A stretch of DNA of 24,144 bases. It comes from Flavobacteriales bacterium UBA1937. Its GTDB lineage: Bacteria > Bacteroidota > Bacteroidia > Flavobacteriales > Weeksellaceae. The notes under the pieces were generated by a model, which made no database searches, was not told where the DNA came from, and saw only the letters and a program-made list of their open reading frames with translations. The stretch spans positions 1 to 24,144 of the forward strand of contig DDFD01000005.1 of NCBI GenBank assembly GCA_002337005.1, in the 5' to 3' direction. Both the position numbers and the translations under genes were made by a program. Of the stretch, positions 8,203 through 15,643 are shown piece by piece (the stretch's first letter is position 1; each line of letters begins with the position of its first letter).

Positions 8203-8371
8203 GTTCTTCTTTACTTTTTTTGTCTTCTTCTCGAGCTATTTTTAATAATTCTTCTAATTTTTGGTGCTTTTTCTCTTCTAAATAATCATGCTTTTCTTGT
8301 CTCAATATTTTTTGTCTTTGAACAAGATAATAAGTAATAAATAACGAAATAAAAACAATAAAAATTAGCAT
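8195..8371 (-). CDS. Small membrane protein with a charged coiled-coil tail (58 residues)
   Basis: An ATG at 8371-8369 opens 58 codons that end at TAA 8197-8195. Residues 1-16 (MLIFIVFISLFITYYL) form a single hydrophobic helix. The rest is very rich in Lys, Glu and Gln (EEKKHQKLEELLKIAREE) and should be a helical or coiled-coil cytoplasmic tail. This clean two-part architecture is unlikely in random AT-rich DNA, so I consider it a real small gene. It begins 38 bases after the oligopeptidase B stop on the same strand and is followed after 64 bases by the 116-residue hypothetical gene. No family or function is recognised. There is no clear Shine-Dalgarno sequence, as is usual here. An in-frame stop at 8392-8390 rules out a longer N-terminus. 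Confidence 0.6.
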   Translation of the reverse strand: MLIFIVFISLFITYYLVQRQKILRQEKHDYLEEKKHQKLEELLKIAREEDKKSKEEQK

Positions 8372-8388
8372 AGCGTTTATTTTATAAA

Positions 8389-8417
8389 ATTAGTGCATTC
8401 GTGACAAAATTATTTTT
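8389..8417 (+). repeat. Dispersed repeat copy 3, overlapping the oligopeptidase B stop codon
   Basis: It contains ATTAGTGCATTCGTG (8389-8403), the exact inverse of copy 1, and continues through the stop codon of the peptidase gene at 8410-8412. Copies 1 and 3 thus bracket the 58-codon ORF as inverted repeats. Confidence 0.7.
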
Positions 8418-10449
8418 CTAATTTTAATAAAAATGCATATTCTAGCGCGTCTTCTTTTAAACTTTCAAACCTTCCAGAAGCACCACCGTGACCAGATTTC
8501 ATATCGGTTTTGAAAATTAAAATATTATTATCGGTTTTCAAATCTCTTAACTTTGCAGTCCATTTCGCGGGTTCCCAATATTGAACTTGACTGTCGTGAA
8601 ATCCTGTTGTTATTAAGGTATTTGGGTAATTTTTTGCTTCCACATTATCATAAGGTGAATAAGAAAGCATATAATCGTAATATTTTTTCTTTTTAGGATT
8701 TCCCCATTCATCAAATTCACCAGTTGTGAGAGGAATACTTTCGTCTAACATTGTAGTTACCACATCTACAAAAGGAACTTGCGCCACAATTCCGTTGAAT
8801 GTTTCGGGTTCATAGTTCATAATGGCTCCCATTAAAAGTCCACCAGCAGAACCACCCATTGCATAAAGATGTTTTGGCGAAGTATAATTTTCTGATATTA
8901 AAAACTTGGCAGCATCGATAAAATCAAAAAACGTGTTTTTCTTTTTCAGCATTTTTCCGTCATCATACCAATCTCTTCCGAGATATTCGCCACCACGAAT
9001 GTGAGCAATAGCATAAATGAAACCTCTGTCTAAAATCGAAAGTCGAACATTAGAAAAGCTTGCATCAACTGTATGTCCATAACTTCCGTAACCGTAGATT
9101 AGAAGTGGTGTTTCGGTAGATTTTTGGGTGTTTTTGTGATAAACTAAAGAAATCGGAATTTTTACTTTTCCGTCTCTAGATTTTGCCCAAATTCTTTCAG
9201 AAATATAATTTTTAGAATCAAAAGTTCCGCCCAAAACTTCTTGTTGTTTCAAGAGTTTGGTTTCGCGGGTTTTCATATTGTATTCATAGGTAGAACTTGG
9301 TTGGGTAAGCGAGGTGTAACCATAGCGAAGAACTTCTGTATCAAAATCTAAATTTATACCAACGTAAGCGGTGTAAGTTGGCTCATCAAAAGGCAAATAA
9401 TGAGACTGCCCTGAAATATTATCAATAATTTTCAATTGTAGTAAACCTTCGGTTCTTTCTTCAATTACGAAATAATCTTTGAAAATCTCAAAACCTTCTA
9501 GCAAAGTCTCTTTTTTATGCGGAATTACTTCTTTCCAATGTTCTTTGGAAGGTTGGTCAACCGAAGTTTTCATAATTTTGAAATTGGTAGCGCCACCTTC
9601 ATTGGTAATAATGTAAAAGTCGTTTTGATAATGTTCTACAGCATATTCTAAATCGTCTTCTCTTTTTTGAATCACTTTCCATTCTGCAAAAACATCATCC
9701 GCAGGAATAAACCAATGCTCATCTGAAATGGTAGAAGAACTTGCAATAAAAATATATTCTAAAGATTTTGATTTGTAAACCGTTACATCAAAAGTTTCGT
9801 CTTCTTCGTGAAAAATCAAAACGTCTTCTTCTTGCGAAGTTCCTATTTTGTGTCTGTAAATTTGGAAAGCGCGTAAAGTTTCGTCTTTTCTGATGTAGAA
9901 AAAATGTTGATTATCTGCTGCCCAAACTGTTTTACCAGTGGTGTTTTCTATTTTATCTGAAAGAAATTCGCCAGTTTCTAAATTTTTGAGCAAGATGGTA
10001 TAAATTCTTCTTCCTACAATGTCTTCAGAAAAAGCAGCCAACTGATTATTGACGGAAACCGAAAAACTACCTACATCATAGAAGTCTTTTCCAGAAGCCA
10101 TTTCGTTTACGTCTAACATGAGTTCTGCTTCGTTCTCTAAACTTTTGAAATGTCTGTAAAAAAGAGGATATTCTTTCCCTTTCTGATATTTTACAACATA
10201 CCAATATTCATTGAAAAAATAAGGTAAACTCTCGTCGTCTTCCTTGTAACGGGCTTTCATTTCTTGGAAGAGTTGTTCTTGCAATTCTTCGGTATCTTTC
10301 ATTACGAAATCGCAATAGGCGTTTTCTTCTTCCAAATATTGTAAAACTTCTGGGTTTTCTCTTTGGTTGAGCCAAAAATAAGGGTCGTTTCTTTGATGAC
10401 CGTGAATTTCTAAAAATTTATCTATTTTTTTTGCTTTTGGAGCGTTCAT
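8410..10449 (-). CDS. ptrB: Oligopeptidase B (S9A serine peptidase)
   Basis: The 679-residue product cleaves peptides of limited size after Arg or Lys, probably in the cytoplasm since no signal peptide is seen. The start is set at ATG 10449 (MNAPKAKKIDKF); the 18 codons upstream to 10503 are open but not family-like. From this start the catalytic residues fall at Ser534 (MGGSAGGLLMG), Asp619 (GFHDSQVQYWEP) and His654 (KSGHGGASGR), within two residues of the E. coli enzyme numbering as I recall it. The acidic pair that reads the basic P1 residue is present as E578 and D580 in TTGEFDEWGNP. Residues of about 60-400 form the propeller lid. A -7 box at 10540-10533 precedes it. Confidence 0.93.
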   Translation of the reverse strand: MNAPKAKKIDKFLEIHGHQRNDPYFWLNQRENPEVLQYLEEENAYCDFVMKDTEELQEQLFQEMKARYKEDDESLPYFFNEYWYVVKYQKGKEYPLFYRHFKSLENEAELMLDVNEMASGKDFYDVGSFSVSVNNQLAAFSEDIVGRRIYTILLKNLETGEFLSDKIENTTGKTVWAADNQHFFYIRKDETLRAFQIYRHKIGTSQEEDVLIFHEEDETFDVTVYKSKSLEYIFIASSSTISDEHWFIPADDVFAEWKVIQKREDDLEYAVEHYQNDFYIITNEGGATNFKIMKTSVDQPSKEHWKEVIPHKKETLLEGFEIFKDYFVIEERTEGLLQLKIIDNISGQSHYLPFDEPTYTAYVGINLDFDTEVLRYGYTSLTQPSSTYEYNMKTRETKLLKQQEVLGGTFDSKNYISERIWAKSRDGKVKIPISLVYHKNTQKSTETPLLIYGYGSYGHTVDASFSNVRLSILDRGFIYAIAHIRGGEYLGRDWYDDGKMLKKKNTFFDFIDAAKFLISENYTSPKHLYAMGGSAGGLLMGAIMNYEPETFNGIVAQVPFVDVVTTMLDESIPLTTGEFDEWGNPKKKKYYDYMLSYSPYDNVEAKNYPNTLITTGFHDSQVQYWEPAKWTAKLRDLKTDNNILIFKTDMKSGHGGASGRFESLKEDALEYAFLLKLEK

Positions 10450-10532
10450 TTGTTTGTGGTTCAAAAGGTTTGAAATCGTTTGAATGGTTTGAAAATAGCT
10501 CAAACTGAGGTGTGAGAGAAAATTTTCGTTTG

Positions 10533-10540
10533 CAAAGATA
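10533..10540 (-). promoter_or_regulatory. -7 box upstream of oligopeptidase B
   Basis: TATCTTTG on the minus strand fits TAnnTTTG exactly. It would give a leader of roughly 75 bases to the chosen ATG at 10449, or about 25 bases to the alternative ATG at 10503, so it does not by itself decide the start. No good -33 element is visible because a terminator hairpin occupies that place. Confidence 0.5.
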
Positions 10541-10555
10541 AGGTTTCTATAAATG

Positions 10556-10586
10556 AAAAAATCACCAAATCTCTTTGATGATTTTT
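10556..10586 (-). terminator. Terminator of the DUF4271-hemD operon
   Basis: On the minus strand, AAAATCATCAAA pairs with TTTGGTGATTTT (12 positions including one U-G wobble) around the loop GAGA, followed by a run of six T. It lies about 50 bases after the hemD stop and directly upstream of the oligopeptidase B promoter box. Confidence 0.7.
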
Positions 10587-10636
10587 ATATTGTTGTAAAG
10601 ATTTTATTTGTCTTTAATTATGATTCTTACTTATTT

Positions 10637-11380
10637 TTACTTATTGCTAACTTTAATAAATTTTTCGATAGCCATTGTCATAGAAGGTGTTTCTTTTGTA
10701 GGAGCCATTACATCTACTCTTAGTCCGGCTTCTTCTGCGGCTTGTTTAGTAGATACCCCGAAAACTGCAATTTTTTTGTCTCCTTGTTCAAATTTCGGGA
10801 AATTTTGGAACAGAGATTTTATCCCTTGATGAGAAAAAAATGCAAGCATATCATAATCTTCGATATTTAGGTCAGATAAATCACTTGCTACAGTTTTGTA
10901 CATTACTGCCTTAGTCCAGTCTATTCCTGCGTTGTTTAGTACTTTAGAAGTTTCTTCCGTAAGTACGTCAGAGCAAGGAAGTAGGTACTTCTCGTCGTGA
11001 TGTTTTTTGAATAGCGGAGCGAGGTCTGCCATCGATTTTTCGCCAAAAGAAATTTTTCTTTTTCTGTAGATAATATGTTTTTGCAGATAATTGGCAATGG
11101 CCTCAGATTGGCAAATATATCTCATAGAATCTGGAACGGTAAAACGCATCTCCTCTGCAAGTCTGAAATAATGGTCTATTGCATTTTTACTGGTAAAGAT
11201 AATACCAGTGTAGTGAGAGAGATCAATTTTCTGAGTTCTCAGTTCTTTAGCATCCACACCTTGTACATGTATGAATGGTCTAAAGTCAATTTTTATTTTT
11301 TCTTTTTTGGCAATTTCCAAATAAGGAGATGATTCTGCACTTGGAGTAGGCTGTGAAACCAAAATAGATTTAATTTTCAT
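10637..11380 (-). CDS. hemD: Uroporphyrinogen-III synthase
   Basis: The 247-residue product closes and isomerises hydroxymethylbilane to uroporphyrinogen III in heme/siroheme synthesis. The family is poorly conserved. The supporting features are the N-terminal MKIKSILVSQP, the segment IIFTSKNAIDHYF (typical 'TS.NAV' element), FGEKSMADLAPLF, KYLLPCSDVLTEET, and the late block MLAFFSHQGIKSL...IAVFGVSTKQAAEEAGL. The start is ATG 11380, preceded by TTGAGG; the in-frame TTG at 11386 is less likely. It follows the DUF4271 gene by 22 bases and shares its transcript. This pair recurs in related genomes by my recollection. Heme demand fits the cytochrome-rich respiratory chain in the same window, but that is only context. 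Confidence 0.85.
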   Translation of the reverse strand: MKIKSILVSQPTPSAESSPYLEIAKKEKIKIDFRPFIHVQGVDAKELRTQKIDLSHYTGIIFTSKNAIDHYFRLAEEMRFTVPDSMRYICQSEAIANYLQKHIIYRKRKISFGEKSMADLAPLFKKHHDEKYLLPCSDVLTEETSKVLNNAGIDWTKAVMYKTVASDLSDLNIEDYDMLAFFSHQGIKSLFQNFPKFEQGDKKIAVFGVSTKQAAEEAGLRVDVMAPTKETPSMTMAIEKFIKVSNK

Positions 11381-11402
11381 CCTCAAAAATTCCTAATAAA
11401 TA

Positions 11403-12047
11403 TTAAATAAAGCAAAACTTCCAAACTACTAAAATTGGTAAAATTTGGAGACTGCAAATATACAAAAATTTATAATAAAATTGCTTAGGTAAAATTCGCT
11501 GATTATTAAATAGATAGTAAAGTATTTTTAACACAAAAGCGAAAATAAGAACCGCCAAGTAGATTCTGAAAAATAAACGGGTGTTTAATGGTAAATAGTA
11601 ATGTAAAATACTAATGACCAATATCACCATAGAATATATCAAATAATATTTTTGTGCAGCGTGTGCATAATAATGATAGTTTTTTATATTGTCTATACTG
11701 GCAAAGAATAAAAAAGTTATCAAGTTTTTTACAAAGTAAAAAATCAATAAAGTAGTAAATAAAAACCCAAATTTATTAAATTGTATCCCAAAGGTACCAG
11801 AATTTTCCGTAATAAATTTAGGAACTATAGGAATGTACTGAGAAAACAATACCGAAAAACTAGCACAATGTAAAATGGTGGTAATCGTCCAGCTAAGATA
11901 AATGTTGTTTACATTTTCGAAGGGTTGCATTAGAAAATCATACAAAGAAATGTCTCTGTGAAGCGTTCTAAACATAATAATGTAAGACAATGCAATGCCT
12001 ATTACACAATATATTACCCAATCCGGATGCAATACAACTCTTATCAA
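11403..12047 (-). CDS. DUF4271 integral membrane protein
   Basis: The product is a multi-spanning membrane protein of unknown function, about 214 residues from the TTG at 12047 (IRVVLHPDWVIYCVIGIAL). Hydrophobic helices appear around WVIYCVIGIALSYIIMF, LSWTITTILHCASFSVLF, FLFTTLLIFYFVKNLITFLFF, YLIYSMVILVISILHYYL, IYLAVLIFAFVLKILYYL and the C-terminal ICSLQILPILVVW. The frame stays open upstream to an ATG at 12137, but that stretch is AT-rich, contains a perfect -7 box 14 bases before the TTG, and also holds the divergent promoter box. The length with the TTG start fits DUF4271. It is followed by hemD at 22 bases. The start is uncertain; the family call is fairly firm. Confidence 0.75.
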   Translation of the reverse strand: MIRVVLHPDWVIYCVIGIALSYIIMFRTLHRDISLYDFLMQPFENVNNIYLSWTITTILHCASFSVLFSQYIPIVPKFITENSGTFGIQFNKFGFLFTTLLIFYFVKNLITFLFFASIDNIKNYHYYAHAAQKYYLIYSMVILVISILHYYLPLNTRLFFRIYLAVLIFAFVLKILYYLFNNQRILPKQFYYKFLYICSLQILPILVVWKFCFI

Positions 12048-12061
12048 TTTTAAAGTTTTTG

Positions 12062-12069
12062 CAAAAATA
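12062..12069 (-). promoter_or_regulatory. -7 box for the DUF4271-hemD operon
   Basis: TATTTTTG on the minus strand is a perfect TAnnTTTG. It ends 14 bases before the proposed TTG start at 12047, inside the open frame that extends to 12137. Confidence 0.45.
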
Positions 12070-12126
12070 AGAAAATTAAGGAATAATATTTGATTTTGGT
12101 TTTTAATAGAATCACTATAAAAATCA

Positions 12127-12134
12127 TATCTTTG
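12127..12134 (+). promoter_or_regulatory. -7 box for the glycosyltransferase operon
   Basis: TATCTTTG on the plus strand matches TAnnTTTG and ends 14 bases before the ATG at 12149, so the leader should be about 8-10 bases. No clear -33 TTTG is present. Confidence 0.5.
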
Positions 12135-12148
12135 CATCTTCAATTATT

Positions 12149-12865
12149 ATGAAAAAATTAGTCATTATCCCCACTTACAATGAGAAGGAAAATATCCGAA
12201 ACATCATTAATGCTGTTTTTGCTTTAGAGCAGGATTTCCATGTGCTTATTGTAGATGATTCTTCACCAGACGGTACTGCCCAAATTGTAGAGGAAATGAG
12301 AAAAGAATTTCCTACACATCTTCATTTGCTTATCAGAAAAGTAAAAGATGGGCTAGGTAAAGCATATATTGCTGGTTTTAAATGGGCTTTGGAGTACGGA
12401 TATGATTATGTTTTTGAGATGGATGCAGATTTTTCTCATAATCCTAATGATTTGCCCAAATTGTATGATGCTGCTGTAAATGCAGATATGAGCATAGGTT
12501 CCAGATATTGTAATGGCGTAAATGTAGTAAACTGGCCTATGTCTAGAGTTCTATTGTCTTATTTTGCTTCTAAATATGTAAGATTTGTATTGAAAATTCC
12601 GGTTTTTGACACCACAGCTGGTTTTGTTTGTTTTTCTAGAAAAGTTTTAGAAGAAATAGGATTAGACCAGATAAAAATGACGGGCTATGGTTTCCAAGTC
12701 GAAATGAAATACAGAACTTTCAGAAAAAAATTCCAAATTGCAGAAGTTCCTATTATATTTACCGATAGAACTCAAGGAGTAAGCAAAATGAATGGAGGAA
12801 TTATAAAAGAAGCGGTCTTCGGAGTGATTGATTTAAAACTCAAATCTCTTTTCGGGAAACTATAA
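12149..12865 (+). CDS. Polyprenol monophosphomannose synthase-like glycosyltransferase (GT2)
   Basis: The 238-residue product resembles dolichol/polyprenol-phosphate mannose synthase (DPM1), which moves mannose from GDP-mannose to a lipid phosphate on the cytoplasmic face of the membrane. The GT-A fold signatures are LVIIPTYNEKENI (4-16), IVDDSSPDGT (34-43), GKAYIAGFKWAL (70-81) and the metal-binding DAD in FEMDADFSHNPND. These are followed by SIGSRYCNG, DTTAGFVCFSRKVLE and GYGFQVEMKY. It lacks the C-terminal membrane domain of two-part DPM enzymes, so it is the short soluble or peripheral type. It heads a plus-strand run with the DUF4296 lipoprotein, tgt and an LptF/G permease. The sugar donor is inferred, not shown. 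Confidence 0.87.
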   Translation: MKKLVIIPTYNEKENIRNIINAVFALEQDFHVLIVDDSSPDGTAQIVEEMRKEFPTHLHLLIRKVKDGLGKAYIAGFKWALEYGYDYVFEMDADFSHNPNDLPKLYDAAVNADMSIGSRYCNGVNVVNWPMSRVLLSYFASKYVRFVLKIPVFDTTAGFVCFSRKVLEEIGLDQIKMTGYGFQVEMKYRTFRKKFQIAEVPIIFTDRTQGVSKMNGGIIKEAVFGVIDLKLKSLFGKL

Positions 12866-12945
12866 AATCGCCATGGTTGGCAAATGCAAAAACCGATGAA
12901 GACAAAGCGAATCATTTTTATTTTTTACGTTAAAAATATCTGCAT

Positions 12946-13317
12946 ATGAAAAAATTAATTTCACTTTTTTCTATTTTATTTCTTTTTTCTTGCTCTAACA
13001 TTGTAGATAAACCAAAAAATCTCCTTAGCAAGGATAAAATGTCTGAAGTAATTGCAGATTTTGCAATCTATGACCAGTCTTACACCATTAATCCCAATAC
13101 TAATATGGAGATTAACAGCAGATTCGTACTAAAAAAACACAGAATCACTGCGGCGATGTATAGAGATAGTTATAAATATTATATGTCTAATCCTGCGCAG
13201 CTAGATAAAATCTTAGAAAACGCCAAAGAAATCATTTTGGATAAAGATCCTAAGTTAGAAGGTTACATCGACAAGATGAAAAATAAGAATCCTAACGTTC
13301 CTTCTTTTGTAAAATAA
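12946..13317 (+). CDS. DUF4296 lipoprotein
   Basis: The product has 123 residues, starting with a lipoprotein signal: MKKLISLFSILFLF and then FSC with Cys16. The mature part is helical and charged (LLSKDKMSEVIADFAIYDQSY, ITAAMYRDSYKYYM, LDKILENAKEII), typical of the Bacteroidota DUF4296 family, whose function is unknown. An 80-base gap separates it from the glycosyltransferase, and 18 bases separate it from tgt, so it is probably translated from the same transcript as tgt. The conserved position before tgt is context only and does not assign a role in tRNA modification. Confidence 0.8.
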   Translation: MKKLISLFSILFLFSCSNIVDKPKNLLSKDKMSEVIADFAIYDQSYTINPNTNMEINSRFVLKKHRITAAMYRDSYKYYMSNPAQLDKILENAKEIILDKDPKLEGYIDKMKNKNPNVPSFVK

Positions 13318-13335
13318 TTCCTTGTAAAGAAATTG

Positions 13336-14475
13336 ATGACAATGCACCCATTTTTTGAAATTGAAAAAACAACTTCTGGTAAAGCCAGAGCTGGCAAAAT
13401 AACCACAGATCACGGAGAAATACAGACCCCTATTTTTATGCCAGTTGGTACGGTAGCTTCTGTAAAAACCGTACATCAGCACGAACTGAAAGAAGATATA
13501 AAAGCCCAGATAATTCTAGGAAATACCTATCATCTTTATTTAAGACCAGGTATGGAAATTATGCAAGAAGCAGGCGGATTGCACCAATTTATGAATTGGG
13601 ACAAACCGATTCTTACCGATTCTGGTGGTTACCAAGTTTTTTCGCTTTCCTCTAGTAGAAAAATGACGGAAGAAGGTGTGAAATTCAAATCTCATATTGA
13701 TGGAAGTTACCATTTTATTTCACCAGAAAAATCAATGGAAATTCAGCGTCAAATAGGAGCAGATATTTTTATGGCCTTTGACGAATGTACACCATATCCT
13801 TGTGAATACAACCAAGCAAAATTATCTATGGAGCTTACACACCGTTGGCTAAAAAGATGTATTGATTGGACGAACGAGAATCAAGAAATTTACGGACACA
13901 AGCAACATCTTTTCCCAATAGTTCAAGGTTCTACCTATTCTGATTTAAGGGAAATTTCGGCAGAAGTTATTGCCGAAGCAGGAGCTGATGGAAATGCAAT
14001 TGGTGGACTTTCTGTAGGTGAACCAGAAGAAGAAATGTACAGAATTACCAACGAAGTTACCGATATTTTGCCTAAAGAAAAGCCAAGATATTTAATGGGA
14101 GTTGGCACTCCTTGGAATATTATCGAAAGTATTGGTCTCGGTATTGATATGATGGATTGTGTAATGCCTACCAGAAATGCAAGAAATGCAATGCTTTTTA
14201 CTTGGCAAGGTGTAATGAATATGAAAAATAAAAAGTGGGAAAAAGATTTTTCTCCGCTTGATGAATTTGGGACTAGTTATGTAGATAGAGATTACAGCAA
14301 AGCTTACGTTCGTCATTTATTTGTTGCCAAAGAATATTTAGCCAAACAAATCGCTTCTATTCACAATTTGGCATTTTATTTAGATTTGGTAAAAGTAGCG
14401 AGAGAGCATATTATTGCAGGAGATTTCTACGAATGGAAACAGCAAATTATCCCTCAATTGAAACAAAGACTTTAA
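13336..14475 (+). CDS. tgt: tRNA-guanine transglycosylase (queuosine), with the zinc cysteines missing
   Basis: The product (379 residues from ATG 13336; ATG 13342 is also possible) exchanges guanine-34 for preQ1 in tRNAs with GUN anticodons. Catalytic parts are intact: D95 in LTDSGGYQVFSL, the substrate loop GGLSVGEP, and the nucleophile D274 in MMDCVMPTRNARNA. The C-terminal zinc site is not intact. The usual CxCxxC is replaced by G312, S314 and D317 (DEFGTSYVDRDYSKAY), while the fourth ligand position, H343 in SIHNLAFYL, is kept at the usual 26-residue spacing. This looks like a lineage-wide change rather than damage, because the surrounding fold is conserved and the frame is clean. The gene sits between the DUF4296 lipoprotein and the LptF/G permease. 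Confidence 0.95.
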   Translation: MTMHPFFEIEKTTSGKARAGKITTDHGEIQTPIFMPVGTVASVKTVHQHELKEDIKAQIILGNTYHLYLRPGMEIMQEAGGLHQFMNWDKPILTDSGGYQVFSLSSSRKMTEEGVKFKSHIDGSYHFISPEKSMEIQRQIGADIFMAFDECTPYPCEYNQAKLSMELTHRWLKRCIDWTNENQEIYGHKQHLFPIVQGSTYSDLREISAEVIAEAGADGNAIGGLSVGEPEEEMYRITNEVTDILPKEKPRYLMGVGTPWNIIESIGLGIDMMDCVMPTRNARNAMLFTWQGVMNMKNKKWEKDFSPLDEFGTSYVDRDYSKAYVRHLFVAKEYLAKQIASIHNLAFYLDLVKVAREHIIAGDFYEWKQQIIPQLKQRL

Positions 14476-14545
14476 AAATAACTGAAAATTTATATATTTT
14501 TAAAAACGATTTAGCAATTTTGCAAATCAACGATTTTACAGATTA

Positions 14546-15643
14546 ATGAAAATATTAGATCAATACATCATCAAAAAATATATGGGAACACTAGCTTTTA
14601 TGCTAGTACTCTTGTCTATAATTATTGTAGTGATAGATGTGCAGAGTAAAGCTCCTAGAATAGAAACCAATGGTTATACTGTGGGATACTTTCTTATACA
14701 TTTTTATCCTTATTTAATGTTGTATTACATTATAACTTTTTTCTCAATTTTGGTTTTTATTACCGTAATTTATTTCACTTCTAGAATTGCTAATAATACA
14801 GAAATTGTAGCTTATATCAGCAGTGGAGCTAGTTTTCATAGATTTGCAAGACCTTATTTGGTGGCGTCACTTATCATAGCAGCAGGTATTTTGGCAATTA
14901 ATCATTTTGTTTTGCCTTGGTCTAATATCAAGAAAAATGAATTAGAAATCTATACCATGAATACAGTAAACCGAGAAAAGTTTACTGCCAACAAGCAGAT
15001 TTCTACACAGCTTAATCCTCAGGAATTCATATTTATCAATAGTTATAATAGGCAAACCAACAGAGGTTCTGGCTATTTGTATCAAAAATTTGATAAGAAT
15101 AAAAAATTGCTCCATCAGATTAATGCCGCCGAAATTTTTTGGGACGAAAAAAAGAAGCTTTTCATTATTAATAATTATTTAGAAAAAACGACGGGTAAAA
15201 ATGATACCGAAATTCTAAAAAATGGCGATACCAAAGAGCAAAACTTCAAGCATTCTCCAGAAGAGCTTTTTCCGAATGAATTACTCGGGCAAAACAAAAC
15301 CACGCCAGATTTAATAAGATTTATAAAAAGAGAAACCGAAAAAGGCAATAGTAATATTAATACCTATCTTAATGAATTGCATCAGCGTACAGCAATGCCT
15401 GTTTCTATTGTTATTCTTACGTTTTTAGCACTTTCTCTGTCTTCGCAGAAAAAAAGAGGAGGTCTAGGGATGAATTTAGCTTTAGGAATTTCCTTAGCAT
15501 TTATTTTTGTTTTTTCTTTTGAGGTGTTAAAGGTTTTGGCTTCTGAAGATAATTCTTTGCCACCGCTTCTAGCAATGTGGATTCCTAATATCGTTTTTGG
15601 TAGTTTAGCATTTTATTTATACTGGAAGCGAGCCAATCAATAG
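14546..15643 (+). CDS. LptF/LptG-family permease (YjgP/YjgQ)
   Basis: The product has 365 residues. The N-terminus MKILDQYIIKKYMGTLAFMLVLL is typical of the lipopolysaccharide export permeases that, with LptB and LptC, pull LPS from the inner membrane to the Lpt bridge. Three N-terminal helices (about 12-32, 45-75, 100-122) are followed by a periplasmic domain (about 125-270) and three C-terminal helices (MPVSIVILTFLALSL, LGISLAFIFVFSFEVL, MWIPNIVFGSLAFYLYW). The element NNTEIVAYISSGAS is family-typical. The sequence does not let me say whether it is LptF or LptG. The gene follows tgt by 70 bases, and its last 7 bases overlap the end of convergent birA. Confidence 0.88.
   Translation: MKILDQYIIKKYMGTLAFMLVLLSIIIVVIDVQSKAPRIETNGYTVGYFLIHFYPYLMLYYIITFFSILVFITVIYFTSRIANNTEIVAYISSGASFHRFARPYLVASLIIAAGILAINHFVLPWSNIKKNELEIYTMNTVNREKFTANKQISTQLNPQEFIFINSYNRQTNRGSGYLYQKFDKNKKLLHQINAAEIFWDEKKKLFIINNYLEKTTGKNDTEILKNGDTKEQNFKHSPEELFPNELLGQNKTTPDLIRFIKRETEKGNSNINTYLNELHQRTAMPVSIVILTFLALSLSSQKKRGGLGMNLALGISLAFIFVFSFEVLKVLASEDNSLPPLLAMWIPNIVFGSLAFYLYWKRANQ

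Noticed and set aside
8143..8410. Miniature transposable element with inverted ends around the 58-codon ORF
   Set aside because: The inverted ends are real, but no target-site duplication is seen and a third copy in direct orientation fits a dispersed intergenic repeat better.
12866..12945. Open stretch after the glycosyltransferase stop, readable as about 24 codons (SPWLANAKTDEDKANHFYF)
   Set aside because: It looks somewhat protein-like and could be a gene remnant, but it has no start, no recognised family and is too short to support.
13255..13482. 75-codon minus-strand ORF over the DUF4296-tgt junction
   Set aside because: It is antisense to two supported genes, with no start signal or family likeness.
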